Assembly: GCA_024685655.1 (NCBI GenBank)
Contig: JAIKVO010000164.1
Coordinates: 1-58,954, forward strand
Direction of reading: 5' to 3'
Source of the DNA: Treponemataceae bacterium
GTDB lineage: Bacteria; Spirochaetota; Spirochaetia; Treponematales; Treponemataceae
DNA length: 58,954 bases
Below, one piece after another: positions 24,290-33,734 of the stretch; within the stretch, counting starts at the first letter, position 1, and each line of letters starts with the position of its first letter. Both the position numbers and the translations under genes were made by a program. Under the pieces are notes generated by a model. That model was given only the letters and a program-made list of their open reading frames with translations, was not told the origin of the DNA and did not search any database.

Positions 24290-26026
24290 ATGAGTAAACG
24301 AAGCCGTTTTGTACTCATTCTGGCAGTTTTAGTTGTCTGTTTCCTCTTCCTTTGGCCTTCAATCAGCTGGTATGCATTGACCCCGAAAGAAGATCAGGCT
24401 TTGGCATTAAGCTCGCTGGAAAAAATCAAGGATTATTCAAATCAGATGGCTGCAGAGAATGTAGCTGCTCTGAAATCTGCCATGAAGGCAAATCCTTCCG
24501 CAGAAATTGACGCTGAATACTCCTATCTTGTGAAAGAAGCCAAAAAAAACTATAAGGCTCTTGGAAAAGACGTTCCGTCTCCTATGACGGTGCGCGATGT
24601 GCTTGTCTCGTTCTCCACAGAGGCGGATCTTGTAGCTACGATAGAGTCACACTACCGTGACGATATCTTGAATGCTAAAGATAAGTATACGAACTCGGTG
24701 AAGCTTGGACTTGACCTTTCCGGTGGTATGAGCGTAATCGTAAAAGCTGATCTTGATGCAGTCGTTGCTGCTCAGGGAGACGCGGTTGAGGATGAGTTAG
24801 CATTGCGCGAAACGGCGATGGCTCAGGCTATCGAGACTCTTACAAGCCGCATCGATAAGTTCGGTCTTTCCGAGCCGGTAATCCGCCAGCAGGGTGATGA
24901 CCGTATTTATATCGAGCTTCCTGGTGCCGCTGATTCAAGCAGAATCAACTCCATCATTATGGGTAAAGGTATTCTCAATATCCGCCTTGTCGATTCAGAT
25001 GCTACAAATGCATTCCAGGATTATTATTCAGCGAATCCGGGAAAAACATTCGCTTCAAACGGCGAGCTGCTTAACCCAGATGTAATTCCTGCTGATACAG
25101 AAGTTCTTGGCTACTACACAAAAGATGACTACGGTCTTGACGAGTTCGTAAGATACATGGTCGTTAAAAAGGATGTAGTGCTTGACGGTAAATACATAAA
25201 ATCCGCTACTGTTGCAAGTGACAACATCACCGGAAAACCAGAGGTTCACCTAACTCTCGACAGCGAGGGTGCTGAGATTTTCGGTGACTTCACTACTTCA
25301 CACGTTGGTGAAAGCCTTGCTATTGTTTCTGATGACAAGATTAAATCTTATGCATCCATTAGAGAGCCTATTCCAGGCGGAAATGTCTCTATCAGCGGAT
25401 TTGACCTTGAGGAAGCTCAGAACCTCCAGAAAGTTCTTCAGACAGCTTGGCTGAGCGTTCCGCTTACAGTAGAAAGCCAGCAGGTAGTCGGTGCTTCTCT
25501 TGGTGAGAAAGCAATCAACGAGGGTGTGAAAGCTCTTTTGATCGGTCTCCTTGCTGTTATGGTGTTCATGCTTCTGTACTATAAAGGTGCAGGTTTCAAT
25601 GCGATTGTCGCACAGGTACTTAACCTTTATATTATGTTCAGTATCCTTTCTGCGTTCAACCTTACTATTACGCTGCCAAGTATTGCTGGTATGATTCTTA
25701 CCATCGGTATGGCTGTTGATGCTAACGTAATTATTTTTGAGCGTATAAAAGAAGAGCTTCGCTCCGGAAAGAGCCGCGCCGCTGCAATTACTGCAGGTTT
25801 CGGACATGCTTTCTGGGCAATCATGGACTCTAACATCACGACGTTCATAGCTGCTATATTCCTTTCTCAGCTCGGTACTGGTTCAATCCAGGGATTCGCC
25901 GTATCTCTTGCAATCGGTGTTGTTTCATCTGTATTCACTGCTCTTGTAGTTTCAAGACTTATGTTCGATTTCAACACAGACGTTATCAAGAGACAGAAGG
26001 TTAGCATCAGCTGGAGGATTAAGTAA
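24290..26026 (+). CDS. secD: Protein translocase subunit SecD
   Basis: The 578-residue product has the first transmembrane helix at about residues 8-25, a large periplasmic domain with GLDLSGGMSVIVKAD, and five further helices in the C-terminal part, including the conserved MVFMLLYYKGAG and GMAVDANVIIFERIKEELRSGKS. SecD and SecF use the proton motive force to finish export of proteins through SecYEG. It is separated by 15 bases from yajC and abuts secF without a gap. Confidence 0.97.
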   Translation: MSKRSRFVLILAVLVVCFLFLWPSISWYALTPKEDQALALSSLEKIKDYSNQMAAENVAALKSAMKANPSAEIDAEYSYLVKEAKKNYKALGKDVPSPMTVRDVLVSFSTEADLVATIESHYRDDILNAKDKYTNSVKLGLDLSGGMSVIVKADLDAVVAAQGDAVEDELALRETAMAQAIETLTSRIDKFGLSEPVIRQQGDDRIYIELPGAADSSRINSIIMGKGILNIRLVDSDATNAFQDYYSANPGKTFASNGELLNPDVIPADTEVLGYYTKDDYGLDEFVRYMVVKKDVVLDGKYIKSATVASDNITGKPEVHLTLDSEGAEIFGDFTTSHVGESLAIVSDDKIKSYASIREPIPGGNVSISGFDLEEAQNLQKVLQTAWLSVPLTVESQQVVGASLGEKAINEGVKALLIGLLAVMVFMLLYYKGAGFNAIVAQVLNLYIMFSILSAFNLTITLPSIAGMILTIGMAVDANVIIFERIKEELRSGKSRAAAITAGFGHAFWAIMDSNITTFIAAIFLSQLGTGSIQGFAVSLAIGVVSSVFTALVVSRLMFDFNTDVIKRQKVSISWRIK

Positions 26027-27271
26027 ATGAAAAAAATGATCAGATTCAGCAGATTCTTTGTTCCAGCTGTAATAATCAGTGTTCTTCTGATTGCAGCCGG
26101 TGTTGTTTCTTTGTGTACTCAGAAAATCAATCTTGGTATTGATTTTAAGCCTGGTCTTATTGAGGAAGTACGAATTGCTCCTACAGCGATTACAGTTTCT
26201 TATAACGGTGTAGCGAACATAGAGATTCAGACTAATGCCCAGGGTGTATACCTTGTTGTAAGCGGTGCAGGCTCCGAGAACAGAACTGAGAATTTCCGCT
26301 ATATTGACTATTCTACAGTTGGCGAGATGGTATCAGCTATGTCGAAAGTTGATGGAATCACGGCAACGGCAGTTGCTCCGGAATCAACAACGGCAGAAGG
26401 ATTCTTCGGTAGCTCTTCGCAGTCAACAATACTCTCGGCAGAGAATTTCAGACTTTTCTACAATGATGAGAATACGGCTGTCGTTTCTGTTGAAGAAGTA
26501 CGTGAGCTTTTCGAAAACGACAACGAATACAGTGTAAAACAGAGCGGTGACGTTTCTGCAAATACATACCAGATTCGTGCCGGTGACGATGGTACAGATC
26601 CAGAAATCTCAAAGAAGATCCAGGATGAGATTTACAGCCGTTTCGTAAGAAAATACGGTACTGAAAAAGTTGCTGTAATCAAGACGGACTTTGTTGGCTC
26701 TCAGTTCTCTAATTCACTTGCATCTAAGGCAATTATCCTTGTTATCGGAACAATGTTCCTTATCTGGCTTTATGCGACAATCCGCTTTAAGTGGGACTTC
26801 GCTCTTGCAGCTATCATCGCGCTTCTTCACGATTCTCTCATCATCATTTCGTTCATTTCATGGACACAGATGGAGTTCACAACAACAACGATTGCTGCAA
26901 TACTTACGATTATCGGTTACTCTATAAACGCTACAGTCGTTATTTTTGACCGTGTTCGCGAGAATATCCGTACGATAAAGACAGAAAAGTTCGTAGATAT
27001 ACTCAATATTTCACTTTCTGACACATTGAGCCGTTCTTTGATAACTACAATCACTACTATGCTTGCGGCAGTTTCCTTGTTCCTGTTCACAACAGGCTCA
27101 ATGAAAGACTTCGCGCTCGCATTGATGGTAGGTCTTTGCTCCGGTTTGTATTCTTCAATCTTTATCTCAGGTGCTTTCACTGCATTGACAAGAAAAAACT
27201 GGAAGCCTTCTGATGAGGAGAAAAAGACTCAGACACAGAAAGTTGAGACTACAAATATTTTTGCTGAATAA
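26027..27271 (+). CDS. secF: Protein translocase subunit SecF
   Basis: The 414-residue product starts immediately after the secD stop. It shows the N-terminal helix, the LGIDFKPG motif (SecF form of the SecD/F motif), a periplasmic domain longer than usual owing to an insert at about residues 40-160, and the C-terminal SecF core with TIIGYSINATVVIFDRVRENIR and the TTMLAAVSLFLFTTGSMKDFALALMVG region. It is followed by a strong terminator, which closes the operon. Confidence 0.96.
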   Translation: MKKMIRFSRFFVPAVIISVLLIAAGVVSLCTQKINLGIDFKPGLIEEVRIAPTAITVSYNGVANIEIQTNAQGVYLVVSGAGSENRTENFRYIDYSTVGEMVSAMSKVDGITATAVAPESTTAEGFFGSSSQSTILSAENFRLFYNDENTAVVSVEEVRELFENDNEYSVKQSGDVSANTYQIRAGDDGTDPEISKKIQDEIYSRFVRKYGTEKVAVIKTDFVGSQFSNSLASKAIILVIGTMFLIWLYATIRFKWDFALAAIIALLHDSLIIISFISWTQMEFTTTTIAAILTIIGYSINATVVIFDRVRENIRTIKTEKFVDILNISLSDTLSRSLITTITTMLAAVSLFLFTTGSMKDFALALMVGLCSGLYSSIFISGAFTALTRKNWKPSDEEKKTQTQKVETTNIFAE

Positions 27272-27300
27272 GCGAAACAGCGTATAATCAACCACAGTAA

Positions 27301-27333
27301 AACGCCTTCCAATTTTTTGGAGGGCGTTTTTTT
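27301..27333 (+). terminator. Rho-independent terminator after secF
   Basis: AACGCCTTCCAA (27301-27312) pairs with TTGGAGGGCGTT (27317-27328), with one T-G wobble and a TTTT loop, followed by a seven-T run. Confidence 0.9.
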
Positions 27334-27336
27334 CGC

Positions 27337-27365
27337 TTGCATCTGCCTATATTAGCTGATATTAT
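27337..27365 (+). promoter_or_regulatory. Promoter of the fliG gene, predicted leaderless
   Basis: TTGCAT (27337-27342), a 17-base spacer and TATTAT (27360-27365) preceded by TGA (extended -10) predict transcription start near 27372, two bases before the ATG at 27374. No Shine-Dalgarno sequence is present. Confidence 0.65.
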
Positions 27366-27373
27366 AAGATAAA

Positions 27374-28438
27374 ATGCAGAAACATGAAGAAAACTCGTAC
27401 AATCCGCCTGTAAACGGCGGTCTTATAAAAACATCATCTGAAAAAAAAATCGATGACAATAAATATCGCCGTGTAGCCAAATTTTTACTTCTTATAGGAA
27501 TAGATGAAGCCGCAAAGATTATGGCTCACCTGCCACAAGATCAGATAGAACGGATTATTCCAGAAATAGCTTCAATCAGGAGCGTCGAAAAAGACGAGGC
27601 GGAAGTTATTCTTGCAGAGTTTAAGGCGATTGCTACCAAACAACGAGAGCAAGGTGGTGTAGAGACAGCACGTACAATACTGGAAAAAGCTTACGGCAAA
27701 GAGAGAGCCGACATTCTCCTTAAAAAATATGTGCCCGAGCCGGAGACTCAGCCTTTTGAGTATCTAAATAATCTTGAAAGCGAAAAAGTATGGATTCTTC
27801 TAAAAGATGAGAGTATACCGGTACGCTCGCTTGTTATAGCACATCTAAAACCTCAGCTTGCCGCAGATGTTATTAATCTGATGAAAGGCGATGAAAAAAC
27901 GGAACTTATAAAACGTATTGCGAAAATGAAAGCTATGGATCCTGATGCAGTACGGCGCGTTGATAAGGCAATGAACGAAAAGATGAAAGCAATAGATACG
28001 AACCGTTCCGAATCTATGGATGGAAGAAGTGCTCTTGCGGAAATTCTTAAGCGTATGTCGTCGTCTGCTGAGAACGAAATACTTGCATCTTTGGAGCTTT
28101 CTGATTCAGACCTTACTTCAGATTTACGGCGTCGCCTTTTTACGACCGAAGATTTTGTGAATGCTGATGACCGGTACATTCAGGAATATCTTAGAAAAAT
28201 GGAAGCCGGAGAAATAGCCGTGCTTATAGCCGGTAAGGATGAAAAATTCCGTGAAAAGATTTTCTCCAATATCTCTAAAATCCGTGGTGCAGAAATTCTA
28301 GAGGAAGAGCAGCTGAAGCAACCGGTAAAGAAAACGGATAGCAAGGCTGTTACTGACGAGTTTATGAATGCGATGCGTACTGCATGGGAACGTGGAGAAT
28401 TGATAATTGCTGGCCGCGATGACGAATATGTGCTTTAG
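27374..28438 (+). CDS. fliG1: Flagellar motor switch protein FliG, FliG1-type paralogue
   Basis: The 354-residue product aligns along its length with FliG: an N-terminal domain (KVAKFLLLIGIDEAAKIMAHL-like), a middle ARM domain and a C-terminal domain with LRRRLFTTEDFVNADDRYIQEYLRKM and IFSNISKIRGAEILEEE. FliG of the flagellar C ring couples stator force to rotor rotation. The middle-domain EHPQTxA motif of canonical FliG is replaced here by ESIPVRSLV, and the C-terminal charged set is altered. Spirochetes carry two FliG paralogues; the divergence and the position outside a flagellar operon point to FliG1. The gene precedes the M16C protease by nine bases. Confidence 0.88.
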   Translation: MQKHEENSYNPPVNGGLIKTSSEKKIDDNKYRRVAKFLLLIGIDEAAKIMAHLPQDQIERIIPEIASIRSVEKDEAEVILAEFKAIATKQREQGGVETARTILEKAYGKERADILLKKYVPEPETQPFEYLNNLESEKVWILLKDESIPVRSLVIAHLKPQLAADVINLMKGDEKTELIKRIAKMKAMDPDAVRRVDKAMNEKMKAIDTNRSESMDGRSALAEILKRMSSSAENEILASLELSDSDLTSDLRRRLFTTEDFVNADDRYIQEYLRKMEAGEIAVLIAGKDEKFREKIFSNISKIRGAEILEEEQLKQPVKKTDSKAVTDEFMNAMRTAWERGELIIAGRDDEYVL

Positions 28439-28447
28439 GAAAACAGA

Positions 28448-31400
28448 ATGAAAATCAATGATATTTATAACGGATGGAAAGTCCTTAGCGTAACTGAAAT
28501 TACACAATATAAATCGGAATGTATCTGGCTAAAACATGAAAGAACAGGCATGGAGATATTCCATATGAAAAACAATGATGAGGAAAATCTGTTTGCCTTT
28601 TCGTTTAAGACTCTTCCTGCGGATTCTCGCGGAACTGCTCATGTTTTGGAACATTCTGTGCTTTGCGGCTCAAAGAATTATCCTCTGAAAGATTCTTTCA
28701 TAGTGCTTGTCAATCAAAGTGTGAAGACATTCATGAATGCGCTCACTTTTGCGGACAAGACAGTATACCCGGCAAGCTCTACTGTAGAGAAAGATTACTT
28801 CAATGTTATGTCTGTCTACGGAGATGCGGTTTTTTTCCCGCTGCTCCGGAAAGAAGTTTTTTTGCAGGAAGGTCATCATTTTGAATATGATGAGAACGGA
28901 AAACTAACTGTGCAAGGTGTCGTATACAACGAGATGAAGGGCTGCTACTCCAGCTTCGAGAATGTTGCCGGAGACCTTACGCTTACGACACTTCTTCCAG
29001 GAACATTGTATGAGCATGATTCTGGCGGAGATCCGGAGTTTATACCGGAACTGACTTACGAAGATTTCGTAGAATTCCACAAAAAGTATTACTCACCGTC
29101 AAACTGCAAGCTTTTCCTTTACGGTAACATTCCGACAGAAAAGCAGATTGACTTTATAAACAGCCGTTTTCTGGATGGCCACGAATTTCCTTCGTTTTCG
29201 GGAGAAAAAGATAAACCCCTTGTTGTTTTCGATGCGCCAAAGACTGTGGAAGCCTCTGCTCCATCACCAGAAAAGGGAAGTGGGGATAAAGGACCAACTG
29301 TTGCTGTAAGTTGGATGACTGGAGAGTCTTCAAACCCAGAGAATTTCATGCAGATGGTATTGCTTGACGAGCTTCTGATGGGGCATGACGGTTCGCCTTT
29401 AACAAAAGCTTTGTTGGAGTCTCCTCTTGGTGACGATATTTCACCTGTTTCTGGATTTACGAGCGAGATGAAGTACCTTGTGTACACTGTTGGCAAACGA
29501 AACGTAAAAGTAACGGATGCGAAAGCATTTGAGAAACTTGTTCTTGATGTACTTGAAAATGCGGCGAAAAACGGATTTTCAAAAGAAGATGTTGATGCCG
29601 CCATAATGTCGGTTGATTTTGCAAGCCGTGAAATTAAACGCCAGAACGGACCGTATTCTCTTGTCTTGATGCGTTCTTGCCTTCGTGGCTGGATGAACGG
29701 AGTCGCTCCAGATGTTACGCTTAGAAATACTGAAGCTTTTGAGAGAATAAAACATCAAATAGCTGAAGACCCGGAATATATACAAAAGCTGGTTCAGAAG
29801 CTTCTTCTCTGCAACAATCACCGGGTAACGCTTACAGTGAAGCCGGACAAACATTATCAAAAGATTCGTGAGCAGAAATTAAAGGAATACTGCAGCGCGA
29901 AGGCGTTGGAAGTGAAAAAGTCTGAAATTGAGGCTGAGCTTGATTTATTGCGCAAGTTCCAGACAGAAAAAGATACGCCTGAGTTATTGCGGCTTCTGCC
30001 GCATCTGCGTGTTTCTGAGCTGCCTGCAAACAATGACCGTATCGAAATGAAAAGACGCGTAATAGACGGCATTCCGTTCTATTCACACGCAGAGGCGGTA
30101 AACGGCATAACATATGTAACAGTTGGCTTTCCTGTGGACACGCTTTCACCTGAGCTTTACAAATATCTGCCGTTTTACACAATTGCGGCAACGAACATGG
30201 GATTCGGCAGCCGCAATTGGGCAGAAGCCGCATCTGCTGTTGCTGCAGTTTCCGGCGGGTTTGGTGCGAGTTTGTTCTCATCGTCAATCTCTGATGGTGT
30301 TCTTGCCAAGTATGCTGGAAACGATTGTCCACCGCCGGAGATACCTTCGCGAATCTACGAAAAAGACCCGTGTCTTGCCCGGAACTGGATGTTCTACCGC
30401 ATTAAGATGCTTGATGAAATGACGGAAAGTGCGTTGGATATCCTTTTTGACTGTATAAACAATGTTTCGTTCGACGATTTAAAAAGACTTGAAACGCTGT
30501 CCGTTGAGTACAAGAATGATATATCATCCTCTGTTGTTCCTAATGGAAACGAATATGTTGTTTCAAGAGCTTCATATCAAAAAACACGCTCTAAACTTTA
30601 CGAAGAAATCTGGAGCGGTGTGAGTCAGCTTTACACTGCGCATGAAATGGCATCCATGAAGATGGAAGAGCTTGCAAGTATCCTTACGACTATCAAGGAC
30701 AAGGTGCTTAAATCCGGTATTGTTATTGATATAACTTCTAGTGATGATGGTGTAGAAAGGACAATTCCTCTTGTAAATAAGCATCTTTCTCCTTTTTCTG
30801 CTCCTGTATCTCCTGTGTTTTATACAGACGAAGAGTTTAATAAGTATTCTTTGCTTCCCGGACTGGACGACGCCTCGTCTGGGGGGAACGAGTATTTTAA
30901 TGCGAGCTCCGAGGTCGGTTTTGCGGCAGCTGTTCTTGATGCATCAGATATCGATGAAAAAGAGGCTGCATGCGAGCTTGTTCTTTCTCACTGGCTTTCA
31001 AATAACGTTATGTGGGAAAAACTGCGGACAATCGGCGGGGCATACGGTGCCTTTGCTGTTGTAGATAGTATAGAACGCAGTTTTTCGTTCTCGACTTACA
31101 GGGATCCTGATCCAGAAAAGTCTTTGGAAGTGTTTTACGAGTGCCTTAAAACAGCTGCCGAGAACCTTTTAGATGAAGATTCTGTTGAAAAAGCCATAAC
31201 CGGGCTTTACAGCAGGATTATTCAACCAGGTTCTCCTTCGGGCAATGGTTTTAAAGGGTTCGTACGATGTTTATACGGTATCACGGATGAAAGCCGTGAA
31301 CGTCGTGTCGAGTTGATTAGGAGCGTAACTCCTTGCGATTTGCAAAGAACAGCTTCAAGATTAGCAACAAAATATGAAAAATCGAAAAAAGCTGTTATTT

Positions 31401-31453
31401 TAGGCAAAAAAATAAAATTTACTGGTAAAATCATTGATTTACCAGTATACTAA
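28448..31453 (+). CDS. M16C-family zinc metalloprotease (presequence protease-like)
   Basis: The 1001-residue product is of the insulinase-related M16C type. The inverted zinc motif is HVLEH (residues 65-69), and downstream the sequence NEMKGCYSSFEN carries the probable third ligand and the conserved glutamate. Four homologous domains in the order active, inactive, and two more are expected from the length; a linker at residues about 280-300 (EKGSGDKG) is visible. Members degrade peptides inside a closed chamber. No signal peptide is seen, so it is probably cytoplasmic. It follows fliG with a nine-base gap and may be co-transcribed with it. Confidence 0.93.
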   Translation: MKINDIYNGWKVLSVTEITQYKSECIWLKHERTGMEIFHMKNNDEENLFAFSFKTLPADSRGTAHVLEHSVLCGSKNYPLKDSFIVLVNQSVKTFMNALTFADKTVYPASSTVEKDYFNVMSVYGDAVFFPLLRKEVFLQEGHHFEYDENGKLTVQGVVYNEMKGCYSSFENVAGDLTLTTLLPGTLYEHDSGGDPEFIPELTYEDFVEFHKKYYSPSNCKLFLYGNIPTEKQIDFINSRFLDGHEFPSFSGEKDKPLVVFDAPKTVEASAPSPEKGSGDKGPTVAVSWMTGESSNPENFMQMVLLDELLMGHDGSPLTKALLESPLGDDISPVSGFTSEMKYLVYTVGKRNVKVTDAKAFEKLVLDVLENAAKNGFSKEDVDAAIMSVDFASREIKRQNGPYSLVLMRSCLRGWMNGVAPDVTLRNTEAFERIKHQIAEDPEYIQKLVQKLLLCNNHRVTLTVKPDKHYQKIREQKLKEYCSAKALEVKKSEIEAELDLLRKFQTEKDTPELLRLLPHLRVSELPANNDRIEMKRRVIDGIPFYSHAEAVNGITYVTVGFPVDTLSPELYKYLPFYTIAATNMGFGSRNWAEAASAVAAVSGGFGASLFSSSISDGVLAKYAGNDCPPPEIPSRIYEKDPCLARNWMFYRIKMLDEMTESALDILFDCINNVSFDDLKRLETLSVEYKNDISSSVVPNGNEYVVSRASYQKTRSKLYEEIWSGVSQLYTAHEMASMKMEELASILTTIKDKVLKSGIVIDITSSDDGVERTIPLVNKHLSPFSAPVSPVFYTDEEFNKYSLLPGLDDASSGGNEYFNASSEVGFAAAVLDASDIDEKEAACELVLSHWLSNNVMWEKLRTIGGAYGAFAVVDSIERSFSFSTYRDPDPEKSLEVFYECLKTAAENLLDEDSVEKAITGLYSRIIQPGSPSGNGFKGFVRCLYGITDESRERRVELIRSVTPCDLQRTASRLATKYEKSKKAVILGKKIKFTGKIIDLPVY

Positions 31454-31553
31454 GCTTGTTCAGGCGGTTTGTGAGATTTTGAACATTCCGCAACCTTTTT
31501 TCAAGTTTTGACTTGAGAAAATGCAACTTTTTACCGATGTATAGGTGGAGATT

Positions 31554-31766
31554 ATGGATAAACTTTTAAAAGAATGCAGTGAAAAACTTAGAAAGCTGGT
31601 TTCAGACGTTCAGGGAGCACCGTATCCAGGATCTTTGGAGAATGAGCTGTACATGATATGGTATGAGCATATTCAGAAAAACGCTATAGAGTGTTTTGAA
31701 TTCCTAGATGAAAATATTCCCAAAGAACAGGAAAGTGATATAAACAATACTCTTGAACAACTTTAA
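31554..31766 (+). CDS. Small hypothetical protein
   Basis: A 70-residue acidic, helical protein with the core PGSLENELYMIWYEHIQKNAI. GGAG lies just upstream, but the spacing to the ATG at 31554 is short; a GTG at 31545 in the same frame is an alternative. Just upstream, TCAAGT-TTTG-ACTTGA (31501-31516) forms a perfect small hairpin. It lies between the M16C protease and the tocopherol-cyclase-like gene. Regular composition supports it as a real gene, but I do not recognise it. Confidence 0.55.
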   Translation: MDKLLKECSEKLRKLVSDVQGAPYPGSLENELYMIWYEHIQKNAIECFEFLDENIPKEQESDINNTLEQL

Positions 31767-31790
31767 CAGATTTTTTCTTTGAATTATAAT
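31763..31790 (+). promoter_or_regulatory. Promoter of the tocopherol-cyclase-like gene
   Basis: TTAACA (31763-31768), a 16-base spacer and a perfect TATAAT (31785-31790). The predicted start near 31797 gives a leader of about 23 bases that contains the AGGTGGG ribosome-binding site. The -35 overlaps the end of the small gene. Confidence 0.65.
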
Positions 31791-31819
31791 GCATTTCTTT
31801 TTCAGGTGGGATGGGTGTT

Positions 31820-32971
31820 ATGAATGCCAAAAAGAATAAATACATGTTGCGTGGTGTCCTTAAGAAAAACGGATATGACTGGTGGTGGCATTCTTTTACA
31901 GGCTATAATAAAAGCAATGGTGAGCCAAAAACATTTTTCATAGAATACTTTGTTATCAATCCTGCTCTTTCTCCTCAGAAAATTGTATTTGGTCAGAAAA
32001 AAGGCAAAAAATCACTTCTTAATGATGCTGCTCCAATCAAGCCATGTTACGTCATGATTAAAGCAGGTGTCTGGGGAAAAGACGCAAAGCAGATACATGC
32101 TTTTTATCCTACAGAGAAACTCGTAATAAAAAAACACGATTTCAGTCTGTCCGCAGGGTGTTGTACGCTTTCAGAGACTTATATATCCGGAGCTGTTGCA
32201 ATGCCAGAAAAGGAAGCTGTAGCCCATCCGGAATATATGAGCGATGCTGGTTCTATGGCATGGAAGCTCAAGGTGAACAAAAAAATCACTTTTGATGTAG
32301 GTTACGGAACTTCGTGGCTTTTCAGAAAAATGAACACATTCCAGATGTATTGGCATGCGCAGGGCGTAAAAACTGAGTACACAGGCTCTGTTGTATATGA
32401 TGGTCAGGAATATGTTGTTCCGCCTGAAAAATCATACGGTTATGCAGATAAAAATTGGGGAACCGATTTTACAAGTCCCTGGATTTGGCTTTCAAGCTGT
32501 AATCTTGTCAGTCAGATTTCAGGCGAACGATTGGAGAATGCGTGTTTCGATATCGGAGGAGGATGTCCTAAAGTATGCGGAGTTCCGCTGAACAGAAAAG
32601 TCCTTGCTTTTTTTCACTTTGATGGGAAAAGCTATCAATTCAATTTTTCACATTTTTGGAAAAAGAGCAAAGTTGAATTCTCGTTCAATGAAGAAGGTGA
32701 GTTCCTTCATTGGTTTGTGTCCGCCGAAAACCATTCGTTGCTTTTAGATGTTGATGTATATTGCAGAAGAGAAGATTCTCTATTCATAAACTACGAGGCT
32801 CCGTCCGGCGAGAAGAATTTCGACAGATTGTGGAATTGTGGCAACGGATACGGCGAGCTTAAATTCTTCAGAAAAAAGAGAAAAGCCCTTGAACTTGTAG
32901 AGGATGCAAAAATCTATAATTGTGGCTGCGAATACGGTGAATACAAAGATACAGCGCAGAATAAAAAATAA
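31820..32971 (+). CDS. Tocopherol-cyclase-like / AttH-type protein
   Basis: The 383-residue product contains GYADKNWGTDFTSPWIWLSS (about residues 210-230), which matches the YAEKNWG...W.W signature of the tocopherol-cyclase-like and AttH lipocalin-like families, plus a repeat of the same beta-sandwich pattern in the C-terminal half. Plant and cyanobacterial members close the chromanol ring of vitamin E; bacterial members outside that pathway have unknown substrates. No signal peptide. I chose the ATG at 31820 because AGGTGGG (31804-31810) lies nine bases upstream; the ATG at 31811 directly abuts it. The family call is from motif only. Confidence 0.65.
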   Translation: MNAKKNKYMLRGVLKKNGYDWWWHSFTGYNKSNGEPKTFFIEYFVINPALSPQKIVFGQKKGKKSLLNDAAPIKPCYVMIKAGVWGKDAKQIHAFYPTEKLVIKKHDFSLSAGCCTLSETYISGAVAMPEKEAVAHPEYMSDAGSMAWKLKVNKKITFDVGYGTSWLFRKMNTFQMYWHAQGVKTEYTGSVVYDGQEYVVPPEKSYGYADKNWGTDFTSPWIWLSSCNLVSQISGERLENACFDIGGGCPKVCGVPLNRKVLAFFHFDGKSYQFNFSHFWKKSKVEFSFNEEGEFLHWFVSAENHSLLLDVDVYCRREDSLFINYEAPSGEKNFDRLWNCGNGYGELKFFRKKRKALELVEDAKIYNCGCEYGEYKDTAQNKK

Positions 32972-32994
32972 GAAGAAATGATTCAAGCGAATAA

Positions 32995-33606
32995 TCAGTA
33001 ATTGTAATCCATTTCGTTAAGGGTGTCTTTTACTGATTTTATTCTGGAAAGCTCTCTGTTTATTGTTTTTTCGTAGTCAAGATCGCCTGTGTAAATACGT
33101 TCTCTTTCATCTTCCCAAAATTGCAAATCCGTTATGTGAAGAAACATGAATTGTTTTGCGTTTGCTTTCTCTGCCCACGCTTTTGCCTCGTTCCAGTAGT
33201 AAAGCCCTATTGTATAGCATTCTTCCGCCGTATCAAGATTTCGCAGATACTCGTCTTTCCAAGGCGCGTCGTAAAAATATGCTTTGTATTTGTCCCACGT
33301 TCTGCCTAGACGCAAGTGTTGATCTGCAAGTTTTATATTCACATGCATCATAAAAAGATAACGGTATTTTTCCCAAGATTTCTCATCTTCAATTTTCGCA
33401 AGCGCATATTGAGGATTGCAAAAATCAGCAGCGACAGCTCTTTGGAGCCAATAGATGTTCTCAAGCACATCTTCAGGATATTGCTGATAATGGGTGTGGA
33501 ACAAATTGTAATACTGCTCTTTGTATGTTATTGCATACGGAAACACCGATGAAATGCAGATAAGGAGCAGAGAAAAAAATGCCGAATAAAATTTCCGATT
33601 CTTCAC
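32995..33606 (-). CDS. Exported protein of unknown function
   Basis: The 203-residue product has a signal peptide (KFYSAFFSLLLICISSVFPYA) and a helical, aromatic-rich mature region (YYNLFHTHYQQYPEDVLENIYW, GLYYWNEAKAWAEKANAKQF). It has the size and character of conserved Treponema periplasmic proteins but I recognise no family. It starts with GTG at 33606; a GATAAT six bases before suggests a near-leaderless transcript, though the -35 is weak. It is convergent with the tocopherol-cyclase-like gene and lies downstream of tmk on the same strand, separated by 128 bases in which I see nothing else. Confidence 0.72.
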   Translation of the reverse strand: MKNRKFYSAFFSLLLICISSVFPYAITYKEQYYNLFHTHYQQYPEDVLENIYWLQRAVAADFCNPQYALAKIEDEKSWEKYRYLFMMHVNIKLADQHLRLGRTWDKYKAYFYDAPWKDEYLRNLDTAEECYTIGLYYWNEAKAWAEKANAKQFMFLHITDLQFWEDERERIYTGDLDYEKTINRELSRIKSVKDTLNEMDYNY

Positions 33607-33734
33607 ATAATCATTATCGGGAAACAGCCGTTAAAAATTGAACCGTAAAATGGAGACACAGTCTTTTATTCGACCGGATGGTTAATCCGATATTTGCATC
33701 GCATCTTATAAAAAATGTGTTTTTCTTAATATCC

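Noticed and set aside
29119-29604. 161-residue serine-rich minus-strand ORF in the M16C protease
   Set aside because: Typical reverse-frame product of an acidic coding strand; no supporting signal.
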